64,000 nt of DNA, from assembly GCF_000429625.1 (NCBI RefSeq), contig NZ_AUCF01000005.1, positions 62,001 through 126,000 on the forward strand, written 5' to 3'. Both the position numbers and the translations under genes were made by a program. Positions 1-11,751 of this stretch are shown here, piece after piece (positions within the stretch are counted from its first letter, which is position 1; each line of letters starts with the position of its first letter). The stretch is from Azospirillum halopraeferens DSM 3675. GTDB lineage: Bacteria; Pseudomonadota; Alphaproteobacteria; Azospirillales; Azospirillaceae. The notes under the pieces are model-generated. The model was given only the letters and a program-made list of their open reading frames with translations. It was not told where the DNA came from and searched no databases.

Positions 1-3300
<3,300 letters not shown>

Positions 3301-3333
3301 CCGGCCATCCGCCCGCCCGCGGCGCGGAAAGGG

Positions 3334-3702
3334 TCACCACCAGCCGGGGAACAGCCCCATCAGGGCGGCGGTGAACGACTCGGTGCAGGAGGTCATGGCG
3401 GTGCCGAACATCTGGCCGGCGGTGCCGAAATTGCCCTGCATCAACGCGCTCCAGCCGGCACCGAAGGAGTCGCCGCAGCCGCGGGCCACCGTATTGACGG
3501 CGATGTCCGCGTTGCGGGCGGCTTCCGCGGCGGCGTCCCGGGCGGCGTCGATGGCGGGGCCGACCTTCTCCGTGGCACGGCCGGCGGCATCCCGGGCCGC
3601 GTCGCCGAGCGCCGCGGCGGCGTCCTTGGCGGCGTCGCCCAGCTTCTCGATGCTCTGCTCCAGATTGCTGCGGGCGTCGAGGGGAGACGTCGTTTCCTGC
3701 AT
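3334..3702 (-). CDS. Hypothetical alanine-rich protein
   Basis: Not recognised. The 122-residue product is dominated by A/D/E/R-rich helix (about residues 15-75) with repeated DAARDAA-like turns, suggesting one long amphipathic helix. A glycine/aromatic C-terminus ends in FPGWW and carries two cysteines. There is no signal peptide. A good ribosome site (GGAGTGGACCC) precedes the ATG. It is the last gene of the leftward cheY/CheZ-like cluster, 23 bases after the preceding gene, so it is probably co-transcribed. A helper role in chemotaxis would be inference from position only. Confidence 0.65.
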   Translation of the reverse strand: MQETTSPLDARSNLEQSIEKLGDAAKDAAAALGDAARDAAGRATEKVGPAIDAARDAAAEAARNADIAVNTVARGCGDSFGAGWSALMQGNFGTAGQMFGTAMTSCTESFTAALMGLFPGWW

Positions 3703-3725
3703 GGGTCCACTCCGCTCGTAAGAGG

Positions 3726-4469
3726 TCAGCCGAACAGGGCGTCGATGTCGGCCTGGCTGATGTTGCCGTCCACCTGCTCCTCCGCCGGGCCGTGCAGCTC
3801 CAGCTCGCCGTCCATCTTGGTGACGGTGGGCGGCAGGGGCATGGCTTCGAACTCACGCTTGTTCCACACGCCCATCATGGCGTCGACACGCTCCTCGATG
3901 AAGGACAGGGCGCGGACGACCTTGGTGATGCGCTGGCCGGTCAGATCCTGGAAGTTGCACGCCTCGTAGATGCGCACGATCACTTCCTGCATGTCGTTGA
4001 CCCGGTCGGACTGGTAGCCCTCGGGCATGGAGGCGCGCAGCTCGTGCACGATCTCCTCCATCTCTTCGGCGCAGGCCATGATGGTGTTGGTCGCCGCCTC
4101 GGTGGCCGAGACCACGGCGCTCAACTCCTGCGATGCCTGCTGGAAGCGGTCCTCGCCGGCCAGCGGGTGGCGCAGCGCCGCCATCTCCACCTTGGTCGCC
4201 TTGATGCGGCCGGAGATGTCGGCGATCTCCGTCTGGATGTGGTCGATCTGCGCGGCGTCCATCGCCAGGAAGCGGTCGAGCTTGGCGCCCAGGGCGCCGA
4301 TCGCCGTCAGCACCTCCTGATTGTCGACGCTGAGCGGCCCGGCAGCCGCCAGAGCCGCCATCACCGGCACCGCACCGCCGGTGTCCGCCGGAGCCGGGCC
4401 GGGCAAAGCGTTGCCGTTGCGCTTGGCCTTCTGCAACTCGGCCATGAAAGGCTTCTGCACCTGCTTCAT
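3726..4469 (-). CDS. CheZ-family CheY-P phosphatase
   Basis: Predicted cytoplasmic phosphatase that removes phosphate from the flagellar-motor signal CheY-P. The key segment CNFQDLTGQRITKVV (residues 171-185) matches CheZ. The DLTGQ step supplies the aspartate and the catalytic glutamine (D175, Q179), equivalent by motif to D143 and Q147 of E. coli CheZ. Long helices before it would form the hairpin dimer. The last residues, ISQADIDALFG (237-247), resemble the N-terminal CheY-binding peptide of the motor switch protein FliM, which suits a CheY-docking tail. It lies downstream of a second CheZ-like gene and cheY on the same strand, with a 176-base gap that could hold its own promoter. Confidence 0.87.
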   Translation of the reverse strand: MKQVQKPFMAELQKAKRNGNALPGPAPADTGGAVPVMAALAAAGPLSVDNQEVLTAIGALGAKLDRFLAMDAAQIDHIQTEIADISGRIKATKVEMAALRHPLAGEDRFQQASQELSAVVSATEAATNTIMACAEEMEEIVHELRASMPEGYQSDRVNDMQEVIVRIYEACNFQDLTGQRITKVVRALSFIEERVDAMMGVWNKREFEAMPLPPTVTKMDGELELHGPAEEQVDGNISQADIDALFG

Positions 4470-4645
4470 CTGTCGTCCGCCCCTCGCAACCGTGGGTTAC
4501 AGTTTTGTGTCAGAAGCCCCATGCGAGCTGCATGGAACCGGTGCGCGCAACCTGTGTCCGTGCCGGGGAACCTTCTAACAAACTCTGCGGGCTCGCGCGC
4601 CTGTTCTTTGCGCCTCCCGGCACGAGAGGCGATCGGCGCATCGGC

Positions 4646-5755
4646 TCACCCGAACAGGGCGTCGATGGCGGCCTGGTCGAGCGGCGGCGGGGCCGCGGCC
4701 TCTTCCGCCGGTTTGGCGGCGGGCTTGGCCGCCGGCTTCGGGGCGGGAGCGGGGGCCGGGGCCGGCTTCGCCGCCGCCTTGGGCGGGGCCGGCTTCGCCG
4801 TCGGCTTCAGCGGCGCCTTCGCGGCGGGCGGCGGCGTCGGTGCCGCGGCCGCGGGGGCCGGCGAATCGAACAGGCTGTCGATGTCCGCCTGACTGGCCTT
4901 CGCCGCCGGGGCGGCGGGGGGCGGGGCGTCGAACAGGCTGTCGATGTCCGCCTGACTGGCCTTGGCTGCCGGGGCCGCCGCCGGTTCGGGCGGGGGCGGG
5001 GGCGGCACGGCCATCGGCGCGGCCGGCGGGGCGGCGGTCACCGGCCCGTCGAACATGCTGTCCACGTCGGCCTGGGACACGCCGTGCCCGTCGAGCTGCG
5101 GTCCGTTCAGGAGATGGGCGTCGGGCCGCTTGTCGTGAAGCTCGTGCCGGATCGCCACATCCTTCAGCCCCTCCTCGCCCCAGATGCCGATCATGGCGTT
5201 GACGCGCTGCTCGATGTAGCGCAGGGCGTTCACGACCTTGCTGGTGCGCTGTCCGGTCAGATCCTGGAACGAGCAGGCGGTGAAAATGTTGTTCACCTCC
5301 TCCTCGATCTCCCGGCAGATGCCGGGATCGGCCCCGTCGGCGCGGAGCCGGCCGCCCAACTCCATCAGCTTCTCGGCGGAGTTCAGGATCTCGATGGAGG
5401 CGCGCTCGGTGGACAGGACGATGGCGTCCAGTTCGTTGGTCGCGGAAAGGATCTTGTTGGAGGAGGTGTCAGGAGGGCGCAGGGCGGCGACCTCGCGGCG
5501 CGCCTGCTCGATCGAGGCGGCCATCTCCATCAGCTCGCGGCGCAGCACGTCGACGTGCTTGGCGGTTTCCGCCACCTCGGTCTGGTGCTGCCAGGAGGCG
5601 CGGAACTCCTGGAGCATCCCCCGGATCTCCTCGGCCGCCGCTCCCGACGCCCGCCGGTGAAAGCGCCGCAGAAAGGCACGACCTTTGGCGCTTCGCGCGA
5701 TCGCTTCTTCGATCTGCTCGAACTCGTCGTCGGTCAACTGCTGCAGCGTGTCCAC
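4646..5755 (-). CDS. CheZ-like phosphatase with four CheY-docking-type motifs
   Basis: A second CheZ-family protein of 369 residues, starting with GTG behind an AAGGGGG ribosome site and 19 bases after cheY. The phosphatase helix carries CSFQDLTGQRTSKVV (161-175) with D165 and Q169 as the expected catalytic pair. The C-terminal half is a Pro/Ala/Lys-rich linker studded with FliM-like peptides: SQADVDSMFD at 227, SQADIDSLFD at 267 and 288, and QAAIDALFG at 360-369. E. coli CheZ has one such C-terminal docking peptide. Four on a flexible tail would allow multivalent capture of CheY-P. It could also be a scaffold between CheY and other partners. The family call is firm; the multivalency idea is inference. 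Confidence 0.85.
   Translation of the reverse strand: MDTLQQLTDDEFEQIEEAIARSAKGRAFLRRFHRRASGAAAEEIRGMLQEFRASWQHQTEVAETAKHVDVLRRELMEMAASIEQARREVAALRPPDTSSNKILSATNELDAIVLSTERASIEILNSAEKLMELGGRLRADGADPGICREIEEEVNNIFTACSFQDLTGQRTSKVVNALRYIEQRVNAMIGIWGEEGLKDVAIRHELHDKRPDAHLLNGPQLDGHGVSQADVDSMFDGPVTAAPPAAPMAVPPPPPPEPAAAPAAKASQADIDSLFDAPPPAAPAAKASQADIDSLFDSPAPAAAAPTPPPAAKAPLKPTAKPAPPKAAAKPAPAPAPAPKPAAKPAAKPAEEAAAPPPLDQAAIDALFG
4866..4963. repeat. Direct repeat inside the CheZ-like gene
   Basis: A 35-base stretch at 4866-4900 is repeated without change at 4929-4963, a period of 63 bases (21 codons). It encodes two of the four SQADIDSLFD peptides. Identity at the DNA level, including silent positions, points to a recent duplication or ongoing homogenisation. 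Confidence 0.8.
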
Positions 5756-5774
5756 CCCCTTGCTCCCCCTTGGA

Positions 5775-6140
5775 TCAGGAGCCGAGAACCGACTGAATCT
5801 TCTGCTTCAGCGTGTCGGCGTTGAAGGGCTTGACGATGTAGTTGTTCACGCCCGCCTGCTTGGCGGCGATGACGTTCTCGGTCTTGCTTTCGGCGGTGAC
5901 CATGATGAACGGCGTGCCGGCGAGCTTGGCGTCGGCCCGGATCTCCTTGAGAAGCTGGAGGCCGGTCATCGGTTCCATGTTCCAGTCGGAAATGATCAGG
6001 CCGAACTTGCTCTCCCGCAGCTTCGCCAGCGCGCTGACGCCGTCGGCCGCCTCGTCGATGTCCGTGTAGCCGATCTGGGTCAAGAGGTTGCGCACGATGC
6101 GACGCATGGTGGCGTAATCATCGACGACGAGGATCTTCAT
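5775..6140 (-). CDS. cheY: Chemotaxis response regulator CheY
   Basis: A single-domain receiver of 121 residues. It has the acidic pair D7-D8, the phosphorylated aspartate D52 in SDWNM, T82 and the conserved K104 in the VKPF loop. There is no output domain, as expected for CheY, which diffuses to the flagellar switch. It is the first gene of a leftward cluster with two CheZ-like phosphatases, and its start lies beside a 250-base region that should contain the promoter. No firm promoter consensus was found there. Whether this is the main motor CheY or one of several paralogues cannot be told from the window. Confidence 0.93.
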   Translation of the reverse strand: MKILVVDDYATMRRIVRNLLTQIGYTDIDEAADGVSALAKLRESKFGLIISDWNMEPMTGLQLLKEIRADAKLAGTPFIMVTAESKTENVIAAKQAGVNNYIVKPFNADTLKQKIQSVLGS

Positions 6141-6393
6141 CTAGGCGTCTCCGCATTCATCCGTTGGCACGGCCCGGCGCCGCGTTCACCATGGTCGCGC
6201 GCTGCTGGCCGGACTGTGATGCCTCAACTCGGAAAAAAAGTCATCCCTTAGTGACCACCCTGCCCCGGGGACGTAAAGAAGGTGTTAGTAAGGAAGAGAA
6301 TTCCGCCGCGGTCCCGCAACGGTCACGGGACCCGGCGCGACGGTTGGTCGCGCCGATGATCGGACCGGCGAACACCGCGGACGCCGCGGGTTC

Positions 6394-8424
6394 TCACACC
6401 ATCAGCGGCCCGGTGGCCGCGGCCAGCCACGCCGCCGTGTCCGCGTCCAGCAGCGGCGTCAGCTCATGCCGCACCCGCAGGTGATAGGCGTTCAGCCATG
6501 CGACTTCCGCATTGCTGAGCAGCGACGGCTCGATCAGCGCCAGGTCGATGGGGGCCAGCGTCAGCACCTCGAACCCGAGCATCGGGCGTTCCGCCGCCAC
6601 CGCATCGTCCATCGCCTGCACGACGATCAGGTTTTCGATGCGGATGCCGTAAGCGCCGGCCTTGTAGTAGCCCGGTTCGTTGGACAGGATCATGCCCGGC
6701 AGCAGCGCCACCGTGTTGGGCACCTTGGAGATCCGCTGGGGACCTTCGTGCACCGACAGGTAGCTGCCCACACCGTGGCCGGTGCCGTGGTCGTAGTCCA
6801 GACCGGCCTGCCACAGAGGGTGGCGGGCCAGGGTGTCGAGCTGCGACCCCGAGGTGCCGCGCGGGAAGCGGGCGGTGGACACGGCGATGTGCCCCTTCAG
6901 CACCAGGGTGAACCGCTCGCGCATCTCCACCGTGGGCTCGCCGATGGCGACGGTGCGCGTCACGTCGGTGGTGCCGTCCAGGTACTGGGCACCGCTGTCG
7001 ATCAGGTAGAGGCTGCCGGGCTCCAGCCGGCGGTTCGTCTCCGGCGACACCCGGTAATGGACGATCGCGCCGTTGGGCCCGGCGCCCGAGATGGTCTCGA
7101 AGCTGAGCCCCCGGAACAGCGCGCCCTCGGCGCGCAGGCTCTCCAGCATGGCGGCGGCGTCCATCTCCGTCACCGCGCCGGCGGCGGCCTCGCGCGACAG
7201 CCACCGCAGGAAGCGCACCATGGCCACCCCGTCGCGGCGGTGGGCGGCCCGCGTCCCCTCCAGTTCCACGGCGTTCTTGCACGCCTTGGGCAGGGCGCAG
7301 GGGTCGGCCCCCCGCTCCACCCGGGCACCGGCCCCGTCCAGCCGATCGAAGATCCACGCGGCCCCCGTGGCCGGGTCCGCCAGCACCTTGCGCCCCGACC
7401 GCCCCAGGTCGTCCAGGGCCGCCCCCAGCGCGTCGGGCGGGCGGACCGTCACCGCGCCGCCGAGATGGTCGTCGACCCCCGGCACCAGCTTGCGGCGGTC
7501 GATGAACAGCTCCACGCCGCCATCGTCGGCGATGATGGCGAAGGACAGCGGCAGCGGCGTGCAGGGCACGTCGCCGCCGCGCAGGTTCAGCAGCCAGGCG
7601 ATGGAGTCGGGTTGGGTGAGCACCGCCGCCGCCACGCCGTCGCGGCGCAGGCGGGCCGCCACGTCCGCCCGCTTGTCGGCGGAGGTGGTGCCGGCGAAGG
7701 CGGTGTCATGGGCCACCACGGGGGTCAGCGGCGCCGGCGGCCGCCCCGGCCACACCGCGTCCACCGGGTTGTCGGCAACGGCCATCAGCGCGATGCCCGC
7801 CCGGTCCAGGTCGCGCCGCGTCTTCTCCACCCAGCCCACCGTGTGCAGCCACGGATCGTAGCCGAGCCGGCCACCGGCCGGCAGCGCCGCCGCCACCCAT
7901 TCGGCCAGGGGGTCGTCGGTGAGGTGACGGTGCTCGTACAGGGTCTCCGGCACCTCGGCCCTGGCCTGCAGGGTGTAGCGGCCATCGACGAACAGGGCCG
8001 CGCGCTCCGGGGCCACCACCGCCATCCCGGCCGACCCGGTGAAGCCGGTCAGCCACGCCAGGCGCCGGGCGCCGGCCGGCACGTATTCACCCTGGTGCTC
8101 ATCGCTCCGGGGCACCACGAACCCGTCGACACCGCGATCCCGCAGAGCGTCCCGCAGGGCGCGGAGGCGGCCGGCGGCGTCGGGGGACGCCGGCGCCGCC
8201 TGCGCTTCCAGCGCCGCCTTCAGCGCCCGCAGCGCGTCCGCGGTTTCGCCCGGCAGGGCGGGTCCGAACAGGTCCAGCCAGGAATCGCCGTCGTGGGTGG
8301 GCGGTGCCGCCAGGACGCCGGCCAGCAGCGCCTTCGCCTCGTCCACCGTCAGGGAAAGCCCCGCCTGCCGCAGCCGGTCCGCCAGGTCCCCGTCACCGCG
8401 ATAGCCGTACGCGTCGTTGCTCAC
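6394..8424 (-). CDS. M24-family aminopeptidase P (Xaa-Pro aminopeptidase)
   Basis: A 676-residue cytoplasmic metallopeptidase that removes N-terminal residues preceding proline. The C-terminal third carries the M24 pita-bread fold with its metal ligands: an LIDSGAQYLDGTTDVTRT segment, HGTGHGVGSYLSVHEGP, the EPGYY segment and GIRIENL. Two creatinase-like N-terminal domains and a roughly 70-residue leading extension make it the long aminopeptidase P form. The start is GTG behind a G-rich ribosome site. It is a solitary gene, with prmA lying about 100 bases upstream on the same strand. Confidence 0.93.
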   Translation of the reverse strand: MSNDAYGYRGDGDLADRLRQAGLSLTVDEAKALLAGVLAAPPTHDGDSWLDLFGPALPGETADALRALKAALEAQAAPASPDAAGRLRALRDALRDRGVDGFVVPRSDEHQGEYVPAGARRLAWLTGFTGSAGMAVVAPERAALFVDGRYTLQARAEVPETLYEHRHLTDDPLAEWVAAALPAGGRLGYDPWLHTVGWVEKTRRDLDRAGIALMAVADNPVDAVWPGRPPAPLTPVVAHDTAFAGTTSADKRADVAARLRRDGVAAAVLTQPDSIAWLLNLRGGDVPCTPLPLSFAIIADDGGVELFIDRRKLVPGVDDHLGGAVTVRPPDALGAALDDLGRSGRKVLADPATGAAWIFDRLDGAGARVERGADPCALPKACKNAVELEGTRAAHRRDGVAMVRFLRWLSREAAAGAVTEMDAAAMLESLRAEGALFRGLSFETISGAGPNGAIVHYRVSPETNRRLEPGSLYLIDSGAQYLDGTTDVTRTVAIGEPTVEMRERFTLVLKGHIAVSTARFPRGTSGSQLDTLARHPLWQAGLDYDHGTGHGVGSYLSVHEGPQRISKVPNTVALLPGMILSNEPGYYKAGAYGIRIENLIVVQAMDDAVAAERPMLGFEVLTLAPIDLALIEPSLLSNAEVAWLNAYHLRVRHELTPLLDADTAAWLAAATGPLMV

Positions 8425-8521
8425 GCCCCGCCCCTCGAAATCCGTTGCATCGAGTGGAAAAGGCTAGAGCCGCGGCGGTGGCGAAACAACCCTTTCCCGG
8501 CCCCCCGTCCGAACGGGCGGA

Positions 8522-9412
8522 TCAGCGGCGGCGCAGGATCAGGGTCGTCCAGTCGCCCATGCGGATGCGGCCCGCCAGGCGCAACCCCTGGGCGCGGTGC
8601 GCCTGCAGCACGTGGTTCTCCTGCCGCGCCAGCAGGCCGGCGAGAACCGCGTGACCGCCGGGCGCCAGGTGCCGGGCCAGTTGCGGCGCCATGCGGGCCA
8701 GCGGGCGGGCCAGAATGTTGGCGGTGATCAGCCGGTAGGGGGCGAAGCGCCGGACCACGGGCGTGCGGTAGCCGTCGCCACCCTGTGCCCGCACCAGATG
8801 GGCGACGCGGTTGAGACGGGCGTTCTCCGCCGTCACGCGCACCGCCTCGGGGTCGATGTCCACGGCCACGACGGGCACGCGCCAGGTCTTGGCGGCGGCC
8901 AGCGCCAGGATGCCGGAGCCACAGCCCATGTCGAGCACCCCCTGCCCCGCCCCGCGACCGGGCCGCACCCGGCGGGCCAGGCGGTCGAGCGCCAGCAGGC
9001 AGCCGTTGGTGGAGCCGTGCTCGCCCGTGCCGAAGGCGGTGGCCGCGTCGACCAGCAGCCCGATGCTGCCGGCCGGCACCGGCCCGCCGTGGTGGGACCC
9101 GTGCACGAAGTAGCGCCCGGCGCGGATCGGCGGGAACCCACGGTAGGAATGGGTGACCCAGTCGATGGGCGGGATCGATTCGACGGCCAGCCCCGGCTCC
9201 TCGATCCCCAGCGCCTCGGCCAGGACGGCGACGCGCGCCTCCAGCCGGGCGCGGTCGGGCTGCCGGTGGGTCGTCGCCTCCACCAGCCAGACCACATCCT
9301 CTTCGATCTCGAAGGTGGACACCGCGTCGGCGTGGTCTCCCACGGCGTCGGCGAAGGCGGCGGCGTGGGCTTCGGGAACGGCAAGCGCGATGCGCCAGAG
9401 CTGGGTGGACAT
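8522..9412 (-). CDS. prmA: Ribosomal protein L11 methyltransferase PrmA
   Basis: SAM-dependent methyltransferase that trimethylates ribosomal protein L11. The SAM-binding segment LDMGCGSGILALAAAK, the acidic VAVDIDPEAV strand and the ITANILARPL motif (the NILA signature of PrmA) are all present. An in-frame extension runs upstream to 9619, but the ATG at 9412 gives MSTQLWRIAL, the usual family start, so 296 residues is preferred. The N-terminal region has the expected L11-binding alpha/beta fold. The gene stands next to the M24 peptidase with a gap of about 100 bases. Confidence 0.94.
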   Translation of the reverse strand: MSTQLWRIALAVPEAHAAAFADAVGDHADAVSTFEIEEDVVWLVEATTHRQPDRARLEARVAVLAEALGIEEPGLAVESIPPIDWVTHSYRGFPPIRAGRYFVHGSHHGGPVPAGSIGLLVDAATAFGTGEHGSTNGCLLALDRLARRVRPGRGAGQGVLDMGCGSGILALAAAKTWRVPVVAVDIDPEAVRVTAENARLNRVAHLVRAQGGDGYRTPVVRRFAPYRLITANILARPLARMAPQLARHLAPGGHAVLAGLLARQENHVLQAHRAQGLRLAGRIRMGDWTTLILRRR

Positions 9413-9820
9413 GGGAGGCGGGATTCCCGAACTGGGGGCGGCGGATGGGCGTCCACCATACGGCGGTTGCCGCTCCGGATAAACCGGAACGTGCTTCCCG
9501 GTCAGGGGAACGGAAGACGGTGATCCGGGTCCTATCCCGGCAGGCCGGTCACTTGAATCGGACGTGCGGCCGGCCGCAACACGATCGCCACGGATGGCGC
9601 GGATTTGAACGGATTGCACGGACGCTATGTCCAGCTTCGTATCCGAGGAGCACCCGGTTGACGCGCGGGATGATCAATCCGTGTCATCCGTGCTGAAATC
9701 CGCGCAATCCGTGTCCAAACTTGCCGGCGGTGAAGAGCTGGTCGGGAATGCCGGGCGCACCGAGGCCCACGAACCATTCACCTGATTCCCCTGGTGCCCC
9801 CCTTTGTCGCGCCGTCGGCG
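9413..9820. other. Gene-free stretch with an inverted repeat
   Basis: About 400 bases between prmA (5' side) and the HAD gene (3' side) with no credible reading frame. Its main content is a pair of related arms in opposite orientation, listed separately. The remaining sequence is presumably the prmA promoter region; no clear -35/-10 pair was recognised. Confidence 0.6.
9587..9716. repeat. Imperfect inverted repeat of a CACGGAT-rich element
   Basis: The left arm (9587-9623) reads CACGGATGGCGCGGATTT and then a second CGGATTGCACGG. The right arm (about 9676-9716) is its reverse complement with a few changes. The arms are about 50 bases apart and each contains CACGGAT more than once. The pattern looks like an intergenic palindromic repeat of the REP/BIME kind, near the 3' end of the leftward HAD gene. 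Transcripts through it could fold into a long hairpin. Confidence 0.65.
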
Positions 9821-10456
9821 TCAGGCGATGCGAGCGGCCACGTCCCCGATCCGGTCGAACAGCAGCGTCGGCTTGCGGGCGGCCAGGGCGTCGGCGGTGG
9901 CGTAACCCCAGGTGACCCCGCCGAAATCGATGCCGGCGGCGCGCGCCGCCTCCAGATCGCGGATCTCGTCGCCGATGCAGATGGCCTCGGCCGGCCCCAC
10001 GCCGCAGCGCCGCAGCACCTTGGCGAACTTGGACCGCTTCCCGAAGATGGCGGCCCCGCACTCGTAGCAGCCGATCAGCGCCGCGTTCTCCGGCCCCAGC
10101 ACGCGGCGCACGTTGGCCTCCGCGTTGGAACTGACGACCGCCAGCGTCACGCCGCGCTCCGCCAGGTCCCGCAGCATGGCGTCGACGCCGGCAAACAGGG
10201 TGATGCGGCCGATGTCCCTGGCCATCATCGCCTTCATGTGGCGGCCGATCATCGGCAGCTTCCACATGGGGACCTCCAGGCGCCGCATGATCTCCCGCGC
10301 GTCGCAGCGCCGCAGCGCCTCGATCTCCGACTCCTCCACCGTCCGGAAGCCGTAGCGGACCGCGACCCCGTTGATGACCTCCTGAAACCACGGCAGCGAA
10401 TCGGCCAGGGTGCCGTCGAAATCGAAGATGGCAAGCTTGTACGGCAAGGACGGCAC
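9821..10456 (-). CDS. HAD-family hydrolase (phosphoglycolate phosphatase-like)
   Basis: A phosphatase of the haloacid dehalogenase superfamily, substrate unknown. Motif I is AIFDFDGTLADS near the N-terminus, motif II is VVSSNAE, and motif IV is the GDEIRD segment. No ATG is available. The GTG at 10456 puts motif I within the first 15 residues, as usual for the family, and leaves 211 residues. A longer frame from TTG at 10534 would add a CRHCGANLC stretch, probably not coding. It is the last gene of the leftward dgcN-dgcA-cupin-aminotransferase series, 114 bases after the aminotransferase, so co-transcription is possible. Confidence 0.82.
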   Translation of the reverse strand: MPSLPYKLAIFDFDGTLADSLPWFQEVINGVAVRYGFRTVEESEIEALRRCDAREIMRRLEVPMWKLPMIGRHMKAMMARDIGRITLFAGVDAMLRDLAERGVTLAVVSSNAEANVRRVLGPENAALIGCYECGAAIFGKRSKFAKVLRRCGVGPAEAICIGDEIRDLEAARAAGIDFGGVTWGYATADALAARKPTLLFDRIGDVAARIA

Positions 10457-10570
10457 CCGATCCCACAGGCAGAGGTTGGCACCACAGTGACGGCACAACC
10501 GGTCCGGCGCAAGCGTCCGCAGCAATGCCGCCAATTGGTCCCGGGCCCGGACCGTCCGGGACCGGTCCTG

Positions 10571-11740
10571 TCACGGCAGGGAGCGCACCGCGGCGACCAG
10601 CCGGTCCAGTTCCTCTTCGGTGTTGTAGTAATGGGGCGAGGCTCGGACCACCTCGGAAAGGCCGCGCGCGTCCATGTCGAAGCGGGTCGACGACGCCACG
10701 GAGACCGACACGTTGATCCCCTGCGCACGCAGGGCCGCCTTGACCGACGCCGCCGCCCGGCCTTCCACCGTGAAGGTGACGATGGCGCACCGCTCCCGCC
10801 CGCGGTCGCGGACGGTCACGCCGGGAAGGGTCGCCAGACGGTCGCGCAGAAGGCCGGCCAGCCCGCGCACCCGGTCGCGGATCGCGTCGAGCCCCACGGA
10901 CAGGGCATAGTCCACCGCCACGCCCAGGCCGATGCGGGCGGCGACGTTACACTCCCACAGCTCGAACCGGCGGGCATCGGGGCGCAGGGCGTAGCGGTCG
11001 GGGGCCACCAGCTCGGCCCCGTGCAGGTCGAGGAAAGGCGGTTCCAGCCGCTCCAGCCAGGGCTTGCGCACATAAAGGAAGCCGGTGCCGCGGGGGGCGC
11101 GCAGGAACTTGCGCCCGGTCGCCGACAGGAAGTCGCAGCCCAGCTCCTCCACGTCCAGGGGCATCTGTCCGGCGGCCTGGCAGGCGTCCAGCAGGTAGGG
11201 CACGCCGGCCGCCCGTGCGATGCGCCCGATGGCCGCCGCAGGGTTGACCAGCCCGCCGTTGGTGGGGACGTGGGTGACGGCGATCAGCCGGACCCGGTCG
11301 TCCAGCATGCGCTCCAGCGCCGCCACGTCCAACTGCCCGTCCTCGTCGTCGGGGATCACCTCGACCACGGCTCCGGTGCGCCGGGCGACCTGCAGGAACG
11401 GGATGACGTTGCTTGCGTACTCCGCCATGCTCGTCAGGATGCGGTCGCCGGGGCCGAAGCGCAGAGCGTAGAACGCCATGTCCCAGCCCATGGTGGCGCT
11501 CTCCACCAGCGCCACCTCCTCGCGCGCGCAGTTCAGCAGGCGGGCCACGGCGTCATAGGCATGGTCCAGCGTCGCGGCGTTGCGCTCCGCCGCCTCGTAG
11601 CCACCGATGGCGGCTTCCAGCGTCAGGTGCTCGATCACGGCGTCCAGCACCGGCTGCGGCGGCAGGGCCGAGCCGGCGTTGTTCAGGTGAACGACAGCGC
11701 GCGTGCCCGGCGTCTCGGCGCGGTAACGGTCGATGTCCAT
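10571..11740 (-). CDS. Class V aminotransferase (PLP enzyme)
   Basis: A 389-residue fold-type I PLP enzyme of the class V (cysteine desulfurase/isopenicillin-N epimerase-like) group. The N-terminus has HLNNAGSALPP, the PLP aspartate lies in YLLDACQAAGQ, and the Schiff-base lysine is in SATGRKFLRAPRGTGFL. The ATG at 11740 follows GGGAGCACC, a good ribosome site. The open frame continues far upstream through the cupin gene, but that is a shadow. The operon with D-glutamate genes suggests work on an amino acid or D-amino acid. Desulfurase versus transaminase activity cannot be settled from sequence. Confidence 0.88.
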   Translation of the reverse strand: MDIDRYRAETPGTRAVVHLNNAGSALPPQPVLDAVIEHLTLEAAIGGYEAAERNAATLDHAYDAVARLLNCAREEVALVESATMGWDMAFYALRFGPGDRILTSMAEYASNVIPFLQVARRTGAVVEVIPDDEDGQLDVAALERMLDDRVRLIAVTHVPTNGGLVNPAAAIGRIARAAGVPYLLDACQAAGQMPLDVEELGCDFLSATGRKFLRAPRGTGFLYVRKPWLERLEPPFLDLHGAELVAPDRYALRPDARRFELWECNVAARIGLGVAVDYALSVGLDAIRDRVRGLAGLLRDRLATLPGVTVRDRGRERCAIVTFTVEGRAAASVKAALRAQGINVSVSVASSTRFDMDARGLSEVVRASPHYYNTEEELDRLVAAVRSLP

Positions 11741-11751
11741 GGTGCTCCCTT

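Noticed and set aside
6466-8727. A 753-codon rightward frame opposite the M24 peptidase
   Set aside because: Antisense shadow with His/Arg-rich noise and no recognisable domain.
9413-9619. N-terminal extension of PrmA
   Set aside because: The extension is unlike the family; the ATG at 9412 gives the standard start, and the extra frame runs through the intergenic repeat.
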